From NCBI GenBank assembly GCA_009731375.1, contig BJOX01000025.1:1221777-1260142 (forward strand): 38,366 nt of DNA. The letters are read 5' to 3'. Below are positions 11,846-21,819 of the stretch, piece by piece. Positions within the stretch are counted from its first letter, which is position 1, and each line of letters starts with the position of its first letter. Both the position numbers and the translations under genes were made by a program. The DNA is from Paulinella micropora. Lineage: Eukaryota > Cercozoa > Imbricatea > Euglyphida. The notes under the pieces are model-generated. The model had not been told where the DNA came from. It saw nothing but the letters and a program-made list of their open reading frames with translations, and made no database searches.

Positions 11846-12394
11846 TGAAATATCGACTAATGTCAGAAAAAAGGAGCTTCTGATTTCGTCAACCAGGAAG
11901 TCTGTGGGTAAAGTATTAACCCGATGCCCAGCTAAGCCGTGATGTTTGCACGGAAGGGACTGATACAGGCAATACCAAAGCTCCCTAGTACCAGGCGGGG
12001 CCAGGGCTCGTTCCATAAAGCGCCCCTTGCAGAACGAGCTCCCACCTCCATTACAGAGGGCCCAGTAAGCAGATGGAGTTTCGAGACTGTTCGACAGTCT
12101 AGTATAAACCGACAGAGCACTGTGGGTTTTATTCCGGGCTCAACAAGCGAGAAAGGGCACCCTGAGGGAACAGGATTGTGCTTCCCGTCGCTATTTCGGC
12201 ATGTGACTTATAGGCGTATGGCTAGGCACACATAAGGCACCCCACCACGGGCCCAGCACACCCACACCATCCCCTAATTCTCTGTCTGTCGACAGATGGC
12301 ACCCATTTCAAAAAATCAAGCCCAAGAGAGGGTCAGTGACACCTCAAGTGGCCTTGGTTCATTCCGTAGAGTAAGTGATAAGATCAACTGATGA

Positions 12395-12396
<2 letters not shown>
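11846..12396 (-). mobile_element. F1 retroposon, apparently full length (copy d)
   Basis: The longest intact F1, about 551 bases. It is bounded by TGAAATATCGAC on the left (3' end of the element) and AACTGATGA on the right (5' end). The same right boundary occurs at the junction of the dimer at 37157, which supports it as the true 5' end. No tRNA head, long terminal repeat or credible reading frame is seen. Short frames recur between copies only because the DNA itself is conserved. The matching place in the duplicated array (near 9860) has no insertion. It may be a SINE-like element or the 3' UTR of an unseen LINE. Confidence 0.88.
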
Positions 12397-12462
<66 letters not shown>

Positions 12463-12464
12463 GT

Positions 12465-12506
<42 letters not shown>

Positions 12507-12546
12507 TTAGATAGATAGATAGATAGATAGATAGATATACTAGTAC

Positions 12547-12589
<43 letters not shown>

Positions 12590-12595
12590 CCTGAT

Positions 12596-12662
<67 letters not shown>

Positions 12663-12697
12663 TAGATAGATAGATAGATAGATAGGTAGATAGATAC

Positions 12698-12737
<40 letters not shown>

Positions 12738-12779
12738 TTAGATAGATAGATGGATAGATGGATAGATAGATAGCCTGAT

Positions 12780-12831
<52 letters not shown>

Positions 12832-12832
12832 T

Positions 12833-12875
<43 letters not shown>

Positions 12876-12891
12876 GTAGGTAGGTAGATAC

Positions 12892-12935
<44 letters not shown>

Positions 12936-12975
12936 ATACATAGATAAATAAATAGACAAATAAATAGACTAGTAC

Positions 12976-13029
<54 letters not shown>

Positions 13030-13055
13030 GATAGATATATAGGTAGATAGATAGA
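12397..13055. repeat. (GATA)n higher-order array, segment 3
   Basis: Continues the same sub-pattern found at about 9880-10425: a GGTTAGATA variant, ATATTAGATA, TACTAGTACTAG, GCCTGATGAT (12589, 12773), GGTAGGTAGGTAG and AAATAGACTAGTAC. Confidence 0.95.
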
Positions 13056-13478
13056 TGAAATATCGACTAATGTCAGAAAAAAGGAGCTTCTGATTTCGTC
13101 AACCAGGAAGTCTGTGGGTAAAGTATTAACCCGATGCCCAGCTAAGCCGTGATGTTTGCACGGAAGGGACTGATACAGGCAATACCAAAGCTCCCTAGTA
13201 CCAGGCGGGGCCAGGGCTCGTTCCATAAAGCGCCCCTTGCAGAACGAGCTCCCACCTCCATTACAGAGGGCCCAGTAAGCAGATGGAGTTTCGAGACTGT
13301 CGACAGTCTAGTATAAACCGACAGAGCACTGTGGGTTTTATTCCGGGCTCAACAAGCGAGAAAGTACATCCTGAGGGAACAGGATTGTGCTTCCCGTCGC
13401 TATTTCGGCATGTGACTTATAGGCGTACGGCTAGGCACACATAAGGCACCCCACCACGGGCCCAGCACTCCCACACCA
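13056..13478 (-). mobile_element. F1 retroposon, 5'-truncated (copy e)
   Basis: Starts with the constant 3' end and breaks off at CCCACACCA, followed by GGTAGATAGATA. Sequence is very close to copy d, with a few substitutions and one small deletion around the GTCGACAGTC region. Confidence 0.88.
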
Positions 13479-13496
13479 GGTAGATAGATAGATAGC

Positions 13497-13550
<54 letters not shown>
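13479..13550. repeat. (GATA)n array, right end of the block
   Basis: Last GATA tract before unique sequence. It ends at GATACCTTGC. Confidence 0.95.
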
Positions 13551-13621
13551 CCTTGCTGTGAACCCGTTTATTACTAAGTCAAAAGTTAAGGTATACCTTG
13601 AGTTCAAGGTATACCTTGAAT

Positions 13622-13783
13622 ATTTGTTAATTAAATTTGTTTTCAAGTTATATTAATACCTCATGTTGGCAAGGATTAATCCCAAATTTTACGACGATTT
13701 AATAAGTAAACGACGATTTAATAAGTAAACGACAATTTTCACTATGTTTCTTGAGGGCCGACCCGGGAGGAAAAAAAAAAAAA
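13622..13783. other. spacer inside the palindrome cluster
   Basis: AT-rich spacer containing a roughly 20-base unit (ACGACGATTTAATAAGTAA) repeated twice near 13690-13729 and an A run at 13771-13783. Confidence 0.6.
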
Positions 13784-14379
13784 CTCAAGGTATATCTTGA
13801 CGCAAAATCCAAGGTATACCTTGAATTTAGCGTCAAGGTATACCTTGACTTTAAATTCAAGGTATACCTTGGATTTAGCCAAGGTATACCTTGAATTTAA
13901 AGTCAAGGTATACCTTGACGCNNNNNNNNNNNNNNNNNNNNNNNNNNNNNNNNNNNNNNNNNNNNNNNNNNNNNNNNNNNNNNNNNNNNNNNNNNNNNNN
14001 NNNNNNNNNNNNNNNNNNNNNNNNNNNNNNNNNNNNNNNNNNNNNNNNNNNNNNNNNNNNNNNNNNNNNNNNNNNNNNNNNNNNNNNNNNNNNNNNNNNN
14101 NNNNNNNNNNNNNNNNNNNNNNNNNNNNNNNNNNNNNNNNNNNNNNNNNNNNNNNNNNNNNNNNNNNNNNNNNNNNNNNNNNNNNNNNNNNNNNNNNNNN
14201 NNNNNNNNNNNNNNNNNNNNNNNNNNNNNNNNNNNNNNNNNNNNNNNNNNNNNNNNNNNNNNNNNNNNNNNNNNNNNNNNNNNNNNNNNNNNNNNNNNNN
14301 NNNNNNNNNNNNNNNNNNNNNNNNNNNNNNNNNNNNNNNNNNNNNNNNNNNNNNNNNNNNNNNNNNNNNNNNNNNNNNN

Positions 14380-14438
<59 letters not shown>
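14380..14438. repeat. poly-A run next to the gap
   Basis: 59 A residues follow the N gap directly. It could be a retroelement tail or an assembly edge artefact. Confidence 0.85.
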
Positions 14439-14439
<1 letters not shown>

Positions 14440-14960
14440 GCTAAAAACTCAAGGTATATTAATACCTTGACGCTAAAATTCAAGATATAGCTTGAATTTA
14501 GCGTCAAGGTATACCTTGACTTTAAATTCAAGGTATACAATACCTTGGATTTAGCGTCAAGGTATACCTTGACTTTAAATCCAAGGTATATATATATAAC
14601 TTGGACTTAGCGTCAAGGTATACCTTGAATTTGGAGTCAAGGTATGTATACCTTGAATTTAGCATCAACGTATAACTCGATTCTTAATTCAAGGTATACC
14701 TTGACGCTAAATCCAAGGTATACCTTGAATTCAAAGTCAAGGTATACCTTGACGCTAAATCCAAGGTACACCTTGAATTTAAAGTCAAGGTATTCCTTGA
14801 CGCTAAGTTCAATGTATACCTTGACTAAATTCAAGGTTTTCTTGACTTAGAAGTCAAGGTATACCTGGACTTTAGAGTCAAGGAATACCTACTGTTCCGC
14901 ATTTCCCAAAAACTTTCTTGGACGGCGGCCTACTACGCTTTGCCATTGCCATAGCCGTTG

Positions 14961-15184
14961 TGTGAATTCCAAAAAAATCATAGCAGCATCAACATCGAGT
15001 CTGGGGCTAACCACCCTGCAAGTATGAGCTCCGAACTCCTCCTCGTTCCCACAAACCATGATTTATTCTGACAGGGGTGCGAATATGCGTGTGTGTGTGT
15101 GTGTGTGTGGGGGAAGGGGGGGTACACAATTTTGATGGTCCCCCTTGCTCCCAAACCCCCCACCCCCTTCAACACCTTTCAGGG

Positions 15185-15186
<2 letters not shown>
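14961..15186 (+). mobile_element. F3 repeat copy with (ATA)n tail
   Basis: Matches the unit found three times at 26341-26948. It runs from GTGAATTCCAAAAAAAT through GAGTCTGGGGCTA and CAAACCATGATTTATT, then a C-rich stretch, and ends CACCTTTCAGGG followed by (ATA)n. A (GT)n tract sits inside this copy near 15090-15108. The defined 3' end followed by an ATA tail suggests a retroposon. Confidence 0.75.
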
Positions 15187-15244
<58 letters not shown>

Positions 15245-15341
15245 TAATAATAATCATCATAAACATTTAATAATAGATATAAATTTCATACTTCATCTTC
15301 CTACTCATCATACCTTTTTCACTGAACGACTTTTAATGTGA

Positions 15342-15428
<87 letters not shown>
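15187..15428. repeat. (ATA)n and (ATT)n arrays around a short spacer
   Basis: ATA tail of F3 (15187-15254), an 85-base AT-rich spacer, then ATT (15342-15428) leading into SINE copy 2. Confidence 0.93.
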
Positions 15429-15658
15429 GGGCCCTGTCGCCAGTTCGATTCCAGTCGGTGCCACCAGTATTTTCATTGAACATACCGATCCGTCTGGACC
15501 AGTATTTTCATTGAACATACCGGCCCGTCTGGAAGTGTTGGAACTGCCCTTGCGGGGGTGTCATTAGAGCTTATCGTCAATTCTTCGTACTCCCCTCACG
15601 GGTGAGACGATGGAGGCGCATGTGCAGAAATGCATCAGCCATTGACAGAGAAGCACTA
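15429..15658 (+). mobile_element. tRNA-derived SINE copy 2, head truncated
   Basis: Begins inside the tRNA-like head (GGGCCCTGTCGCC), so the A-box is lost, but the B-box AGTTCGATTCC remains at 15442-15452. Its body matches copy 1: the CCTTGCGGGGGTGTC block, GGAGGCGCATG, GCAGAAATGCAT and GAGAAGCACT, followed by (ATT)n. A 35-base unit is duplicated in tandem at 15463-15497 and 15498-15532, and copy 1 shows a decayed form of it. ATT repeats flank both sides. Confidence 0.8.
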
Positions 15659-15686
15659 TTACTTTTATTATTATTATTATTATTAT

Positions 15687-15718
<32 letters not shown>

Positions 15719-15719
15719 C

Positions 15720-15769
<50 letters not shown>

Positions 15770-15837
15770 TATTACTATTACTATGATTATTATTATTATT
15801 ATTATTATTATTACTGCTATTGTTATTATTATTGTTG
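15659..15837. repeat. (ATT)n with ACT block, tail of SINE copy 2
   Basis: ATT array with an internal ACT block (about 15687-15717) and scattered GTT/ATG variants. Confidence 0.94.
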
Positions 15838-16034
15838 TGGCCATTACTAGGCAAGGAGGTAAGGGTTAGGAATGACACGTGTAGGATAGCCCAGTCCAGA
15901 GAGAAAGTCAAGCGACTGACATCACACACAGACATACAAATTGCAATACATAAAAGCTTACAAATGCACATATTAAAATACATACAACACAGAGAAAGTT
16001 GTTGCATGATAGGATGTACCTTAAGCTCTTTGTG
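15838..16034. other. unique spacer, no gene recognised
   Basis: About 200 bases of mixed sequence between ATT and AAGT arrays. No supported feature. Confidence 0.5.
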
Positions 16035-16117
16035 AATCACCCCACGAGACAGCGAGATGCTAAGTAAGCAAGTAAGCAAGCAAGTAAGCAAGCAAGTAAG
16101 CAAGCAAGTAAGCAAGT

Positions 16118-16151
<34 letters not shown>

Positions 16152-16181
16152 CAAGTAAGTAAGTGAGTGTGAGTAAGTGAG

Positions 16182-16217
<36 letters not shown>

Positions 16218-16348
16218 CCTAAATCACCCCACGAGACAGTAAGTAAGTAGTACCTGGTTAGTAAGTAAGTAAGTAAACATAAGATGTTAAGTAAGTAAGC
16301 AAGTAAGTAAGTAAGTAAGTAAGGAAGTTCGTAAGCAAGCAAGCAAGC

Positions 16349-16391
<43 letters not shown>

Positions 16392-16541
16392 CAAGCAAGT
16401 AAGTAAGTGAGCAAGTAAGTAAGTGAGTGTAAGTAAGTGAGTAAGTGAGTGTAAGTGAGTAAGTGAGTGTAAGTGAGTAAGTGAGTAAGCGAGTAAGTAA
16501 GTAAGTAAGTAAGTAAATCACCTCATGAGACAGCAAGATGC

Positions 16542-16590
<49 letters not shown>

Positions 16591-16687
16591 GAGCAAGTAA
16601 GCAAGTGAATGTGAGTAAGTGAATAAGTCAGTATAAGTGAGTAAGTAAGTAAGTGAGTAAGAGAGTAAGTGAGTAAGTAACTAAGCG

Positions 16688-16721
<34 letters not shown>

Positions 16722-16923
16722 TCGCCTCACGAGACAGCAATATGCTAAGTAAGTAAGTAAGTAAATAAGTAAGTAAGTAAGTAAGTAAGTAAGTCAGTAA
16801 GTCAGTAAGTAAGTAAGTAAGTAAGTAAGCAAGTAAGTAAGTGAATGTAAGTAAGTCAATAAGTCAGTATAAGTGAGCAAGTAAGTAAGTGAGTAAGTGA
16901 GTAAGTGAGTAAGTAAGTAAGCG

Positions 16924-16973
<50 letters not shown>

Positions 16974-17026
16974 TCGTCTCACGAGACAGCAAGATGCTAA
17001 GTAAGTAAGTAAGTAAGTAAGTAAGC
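16035..17026. repeat. (AAGT)n higher-order array with recurring anchor
   Basis: AAGT/AAGC array punctuated by an anchor close to AATCACCTCACGAGACAGCA followed by AGATGCT. Anchors start at 16035, 16221 (short form), 16515, 16720 and 16971. Between anchors the AAGT units show similar ordered variants (AAGC, then GTGAGTGT). Confidence 0.95.
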
Positions 17027-17053
17027 ACCTGGTGGTATCTTGTCCTTGCTCCA

Positions 17054-17115
17054 ACGTGCGTATGCAGTCGGCCAATTTGATGCTCTTATCTAACTCTAGC
17101 GGATGCCGCAGCTAC
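17054..17115. repeat. anchor unit 1 of the CAA/CAG array
   Basis: About 60 bases running from ACGTGCGTATGCAGTC through CTTATCTAACTCTAGC to CGCAGCTAC. It is repeated at 17294-17350, 17418-17479 and 18406-18466. Confidence 0.9.
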
Positions 17116-17293
17116 CCAACAACCGCAGCGGCAACAAACACAACAAAAACAAAAGAAACAACAACAAGAACAACAACACGAACAACAACAACAAGAACAA
17201 CAACAAAATTAACAACAAGAACAAGAACAAGAACAAGAACAGCAGCAGCAGAAAAAAAAAGGAAAAAAAAAAAGAAAGAAACAACAAAAGAAA
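17116..17293. repeat. (CAA)n / (GAACAA)n array
   Basis: Impure CAA-type array with AAG variants and an A-rich end, between anchors 1 and 2. Confidence 0.93.
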
Positions 17294-17350
17294 CAACGTA
17301 CGTATGTCAATGTAATGCTCTTATCTAACTCTAGCGGATGTTGCCGCTAC
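17294..17350. repeat. anchor unit 2 of the CAA/CAG array
   Basis: Shorter diverged copy of the anchor. It keeps GCTCTTATCTAACTCTAGCG and CCGCTAC. Confidence 0.88.
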
Positions 17351-17417
17351 ACGACGACAATAGCAAAAGCGACAGCAGCAGCAGCAGCAACAACAACAAC
17401 AACAACAACCAACAACA

Positions 17418-17479
17418 ACGTCCGTATGCAGTCAGCCAATGCGATGCTATTATCTAACTCTAAAGGATATCGCAGCTAC
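17418..17479. repeat. anchor unit 3 of the CAA/CAG array
   Basis: Close copy of anchor 1, with ACGTCCGTATGCAGTC at the start and CGCAGCTAC at the end. It leads straight into the largest CAA/CAG tract. Confidence 0.9.
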
Positions 17480-17491
17480 AACAACAACAGC

Positions 17492-17528
<37 letters not shown>

Positions 17529-18405
17529 GCAGCAGCAACAGCAGCAGCAGCAACAACAACAACAACAACAGCAGCAACAGCAACAGCAACAACAGCAACA
17601 ACAGCAGCAGCAGCAGCAACAGCAACAGCAACAACAACAGCAGCAGCAGCAGCAGCAACAACAACAACAGCAGCAACAACAGCAACAACAACAACAGCAA
17701 CAGCAGCAACAACAGCAACAACACAATAACAGCAGCAGCAGCAGCACCAGCAACAGCAACAACAACGACAACAACAACAGCAGCAGCAGCAGCAGCAGTA
17801 GCAACAAAAACAGCAGCAGCAGCAGCAACCACAATAACAACAATAACAACAGCAACAACAGCAGCAGCAACAGCAACAGCAACAACAGCAGCAACAACAA
17901 CAACAACAGCAGCAGCAGCAGAGCAGCAGTAGCAACAACAACAGCAGCAACAACAACAAGAACAACCGCAACAGCAGCAGCAGCAGCAGCAACAACAACA
18001 ACAACAACAACAACAGCAGCAGCAGCAGCAGCAACAACAACAACAACAACAACAACAGCGCAGCAGTAGCAACAACAACAGCAACAACAACACCACCACC
18101 ACCACCACCACCAACAACAACAACAGCAGCAGCAGCAGCAGCAACAACAACAACAACAACAACAACGGCGGCAGCAGCAGCAACAACAACAGCTACAACA
18201 ACAACAGCAACAACAACAACAGCAACAGCAGCACCAGCAACAGAAGCAGCAACAACAACAACAACAACAACAACAACGACGACAGCAGCAGCAGCAACAA
18301 CAACAACAGCAACAGCAAGCAGCAACAACAAGAAGAAGAAGAAGAAGAAGAAGAAGAAGAAGAAGAAGAAGAAGAAGAAGAAGAAGAAGAACAACAACAA
18401 CAACA
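17480..18405. repeat. (CAA)n/(CAG)n compound array with GAA end
   Basis: More than 900 bases of interleaved CAA and CAG blocks, a CAC block near 18091-18111 and a GAA block at about 18330-18390. Open frames in several phases read as poly-Q, poly-N/S or poly-A/T. This shows the repeat is not constrained in one frame, so no polyglutamine gene is called. Confidence 0.95.
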
Positions 18406-18466
18406 ACGTCCGTATGCAGTCAGCCGATGTGATGCTCTTATCTAACTGTAGCGGATGTCACAGCTA
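18406..18466. repeat. anchor unit 4 of the CAA/CAG array
   Basis: Close copy of anchor 3, followed by CA repeats instead of CAA. A weak fifth relic may lie at 18663-18702. Confidence 0.88.
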
Positions 18467-18660
18467 ACACACACACACACACACAAGATAAGAAAAGAAA
18501 GAAAAGAAAAGAAAGGAAAAGAAAGGAAAGGAAAGGAAAAGAAAAGAAAAGAAAAGGAAAGGAAACGAAAGGAAAGGAAAGGAAGGAAAGGAAAGGAAAG
18601 GCAAGGAAATGAAATGAAATGAAAGGAAAGGAAAAGAAAGAGAAGAAATGAAGAAAAGAC
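18467..18660. repeat. (CA)n then (GAAAA/GGAAA)n purine tract
   Basis: A short CA run, then about 170 bases in which almost every base on this strand is A or G. Confidence 0.93.
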
Positions 18661-18719
18661 AAGTGATGCTTTTGTCCCACTGCAAAGATGCCGCACCAGC
18701 TATCACATTGCACACACGT

Positions 18720-18720
<1 letters not shown>

Positions 18721-18800
<80 letters not shown>

Positions 18801-19033
18801 GCGNNNNNNNNNNNNNNNNNNNNNNNNNNNNNNNNNNNNNNNNNNNNNNNNNNNNNNNNNNNNNNNNNNNNNNNNNNNNNNNNNNNNNNNNNNNNNNNNN
18901 NNNNNNNNNNNNNNNNNNNNNNNNNNNNNNNNNNNNNNNNNNNNNNNNNNNNNNNNNNNNNNNNNNNNNNNNNNNNNNNNNNNNNNNNNNNNNNNNNNNN
19001 NNNNNNNNNNNNNNNNNNNNNNNNNNNNNNNNN

Positions 19034-19097
<64 letters not shown>
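18721..19097. repeat. (GA)n array with 230-base gap
   Basis: GA repeats on both sides of an N run (18804-19033). The array probably continues through the gap. Confidence 0.95.
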
Positions 19098-19100
<3 letters not shown>

Positions 19101-19390
19101 CCTGATTGACTCGCACGTGGAGGTGAGCGGTGTGTGTAGAGATTGAGTAGTGAGTATGGAAGTACAACTCCGCCAAATCCTCCACCTCTAATACACACAA
19201 ATACACACACACACACACGCATTTGCAAGTATAGAAGATATACAGGTTTTGTTATGACCGGAGACTTTGTAGTTTCTCGCAAGGTGTTTTCGCACCATGG
19301 TTTCTAAATCGAGCAGGCCCGGCAGGTCCGCCACTGAAGTAGCAAAAACATGTAAAAATCAGCCCATGATATGAGCGAAACGAGGCGAAG
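19098..19390. other. unique spacer, no gene recognised
   Basis: About 290 bases between the GA and G tracts, with a short CA run near 19206-19218. No feature supported. Confidence 0.45.
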
Positions 19391-19532
19391 GGGAGGGGGG
19401 CGGGGGGGGGGGGGGGGGGGGGGANNNNNNNNNNNNNNNNNNNNNNNNNNNNNNNNNNNNNNNNNNNNNNNNNNNNNNNNNNNNNNNNNNNNNNNNNNNN
19501 NNNNNNNNNNNNNNNNNNNNNNNNNNNNNNNN

Positions 19533-19570
<38 letters not shown>
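19391..19570. repeat. poly-G tract with 108-base gap
   Basis: G-rich runs on both sides of N (19425-19532), with more than 30 G residues after the gap. It has potential to form G-quadruplexes, and the real length is unknown. Confidence 0.93.
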
Positions 19571-19709
19571 CGTGTAACCGAGAAAAGGAGAATGAAAAGA
19601 AGGTGAGGATGATTAGATGATGAGGGAGGAGAGGACCTTTGAAGTCCAATGGACCCGACAGGTAAGGAACGCCTGATTGCTGCTCAAGCTCCGCTGATAA
19701 CAGATAATA

Positions 19710-21420
19710 GAATGGGAAAGAAAAGAACAGAATGGAATGGAATAGAACAGAATAGAATAGAATAGAATAGAAGAGAATAGAATAGAAGAGAATAAAATAG
19801 AGTAGAATAGGAATAGAATAGGAATAGAATAGAATAGGATAGGAATAGAATAGGAATAGAATAGAATAGAATAGAATAGAATATATCAGAATAGATCAGA
19901 ATAGAATAGAATAGAATAGGAATAGAATAGGAATAGAATCAAATAGAATCAGAATAGAATCAGAATATAAAATAATAAAAAAGAAATCAGAATAGGAATA
20001 GATGGAATCGAATCGAATCGAAAAGAGTAGAGTAGAATAGAATAGAATAGAACAGAACAGAACAGAACAGAATAGAACAGAATAGAACAGAATAGAATAG
20101 AATAGAATAGGATAGAATAGAAATAGAAATAGAATAGAAATAGAAATAGAAATAGAAATGGAAATAGAAGAGAAGAGAATAGAACAGAACAGAACCAGAA
20201 CAGAACAGAATAGAATAGAATAGAATAGAATAGGGAATACGAATAGAATAGGAATAGAATGGAATAGAACAGAACAGAATAGAATAGAATGGAATAGAAT
20301 AGAATAGCATGGAACAGAGTAGAAATAAATAGAATAGAATAGACTAGAATAGAATAGAAAATAGAATAGAATAGAATAGAATAAAATGGAATGGAATAGA
20401 ATAGAATAGAATAGGAATAAGATAGGAATAGAATAGGAATAAAATGAAATAGGAATATAAGAGAAGAGAATAGAAGAGAATAGAAGAGAATAGAACAGAG
20501 CAGAACAGAGCAGAACAGAATAGAATAAAATAGAATAGAATAGAACAGAACAGAACAGAACAGAATAGAATGGGATAGAATAGAATAGAATAGAATATAA
20601 TAGAATAGAAAAGAATAAGATAGAATAAGATAGAATAGAAATAGAATATAAATAGAATAGAATAGAATAGAACAGAATAGAACAGAATATAATATAATAG
20701 AATCAAATAGAACAAAAAAATAAAATGGAATAGAATAGAATAGAATGGAATAGAATGGAATAGAACAGAATAGAACAGAATAGAATAGAATAGAGTAGAA
20801 TAGAATAGAATAGAATAGGAATAGAAGAGGAATAGAAGAGAATAGAAGAGAATAGAAGAGAATAGGAGAGAATAGGAGAGAATAGGAGAGAATAGAATAG
20901 AATAGAATAGAATCGAATAGAATAGATTAGAATAGATTAGAATAGAATAGAATTGAATAGAATTGGATAGAATCGAATAGAATGAGAATTGAATAGAATA
21001 GAAAAGAATAGAATAGAATAGAATAGAATGGAATAGAATAGAATAGAATAGGAATAGGAATAGGAATAGAACAGAATAGAACAGAATAGAATGGGAATAG
21101 AATGGGAATAGAATGGTAATAGAATGGAATATAATAGAATAAAATAGAATGGAATAGAATGGAATATAAAAGACTAGAATAGAATAGAATAGGAATAAAA
21201 TAGGAATAGAACAGAATAGAACAGAATAGAATAGAATAGGAATAGAATAGGAATATAATAGGAATATAATAGACTAGAATAGAATAGAATAGAATAGAGT
21301 AGAATAGAATAGAATAGAATAGAATAGAATAGAATAGAATAAGATAGGATAGGATAGGATAGTATAGGATAGGATAGAATAGGATAGGATAGGATAGGAT
21401 AGAATAGGATATAATAGAAT
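19710..21420. repeat. (AATAG)n satellite-like array, segment 1
   Basis: About 1.7 kb of pentanucleotide AATAG with clustered variants (AACAG, GGAAT, AAATAG, AGAGA, GGATA). Variants recur in local blocks, as expected for array growth by unequal exchange or slippage. Confidence 0.95.
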
Positions 21421-21434
21421 CTGATCAGTATCTG

Positions 21435-21515
21435 GCAACATAAAACTAGAGAATGTTGCCTGTTAGGCCTAAGTAGATAGATAGATAGATAGATAGATGG
21501 ATAGATGGATAGATG

Positions 21516-21570
<55 letters not shown>

Positions 21571-21602
21571 GACATAGGTAGGTACGTAGGTAGGTAGGTA
21601 GG

Positions 21603-21640
<38 letters not shown>

Positions 21641-21819
21641 TAACAAACATACCGACAGTTGGCTGGCCGGCATTGCGCAGCATAGAGCTGCAGAAAGTTG
21701 TTTTCCATACCATACCATACCATAACATAACATAACATCACATCACAACACATCACATCAAGTGTCATAACATTACATTCAAAGATAGATATACAACAGC
21801 AAACAGACCGACAGTTGAC
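21435..21819. repeat. GATA array and F4 anchor relics
   Basis: GATA/GGTA arrays (21475-21644) lie between pieces of the F4 anchor: AAACTAGAGAATGTTG (about 21445), AACATACCGACAGTTGGCTG (21646 region) and ACCGACAGTTGACT (21806 region). A CATAC/CATAA block occupies about 21712-21760. Confidence 0.85.

Larger units (their letters stand above)
13584..14893. repeat. palindrome cluster: TCAAGGTATACCTTGA at 24-bp period
   Basis: Some two dozen copies of a 16-bp perfect or near-perfect palindrome are spaced by 8-bp linkers, giving a 24-bp period. Linkers alternate between a TTTAAA type (GACTTTAAATTC) and a TTTAGCG type (GAATTTAGCGTC), and each type also occurs as its reverse complement. Two outlying copies lie at about 13588-13621. 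The main cluster is 13784-13921 and 14447-14893, split by a 458-base gap (13922-14379) and an A run. Several copies have extra bases exactly at the palindrome centre. No coding frame is supported. Confidence 0.95.

Noticed and set aside
11939-12235. Protein-coding gene within F1 (conserved frames on both strands)
   Set aside because: The frames recur only because F1 copies are near-identical DNA. They are broken by indels in other copies and match no domain I know.
13584-14893. CRISPR array or bacterial REP palindromes
   Set aside because: Units are 24 bp with nearly constant 8-bp linkers rather than unique spacers, in a eukaryotic SSR context.
16035-17026. CRISPR-like array (anchors with spacers)
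   Set aside because: Spacing is irregular, the spacers are SSRs, no cas genes are present and the DNA is eukaryotic.
17439-18406. Polyglutamine or poly-Asn/Ser/Ala protein
   Set aside because: Several phases on both strands are open at once, there is no flanking coding sequence, and anchor repeats interrupt it. This is SSR, not a gene.
19391-19570. Glycine-rich protein
   Set aside because: Homopolymer G with an N gap.
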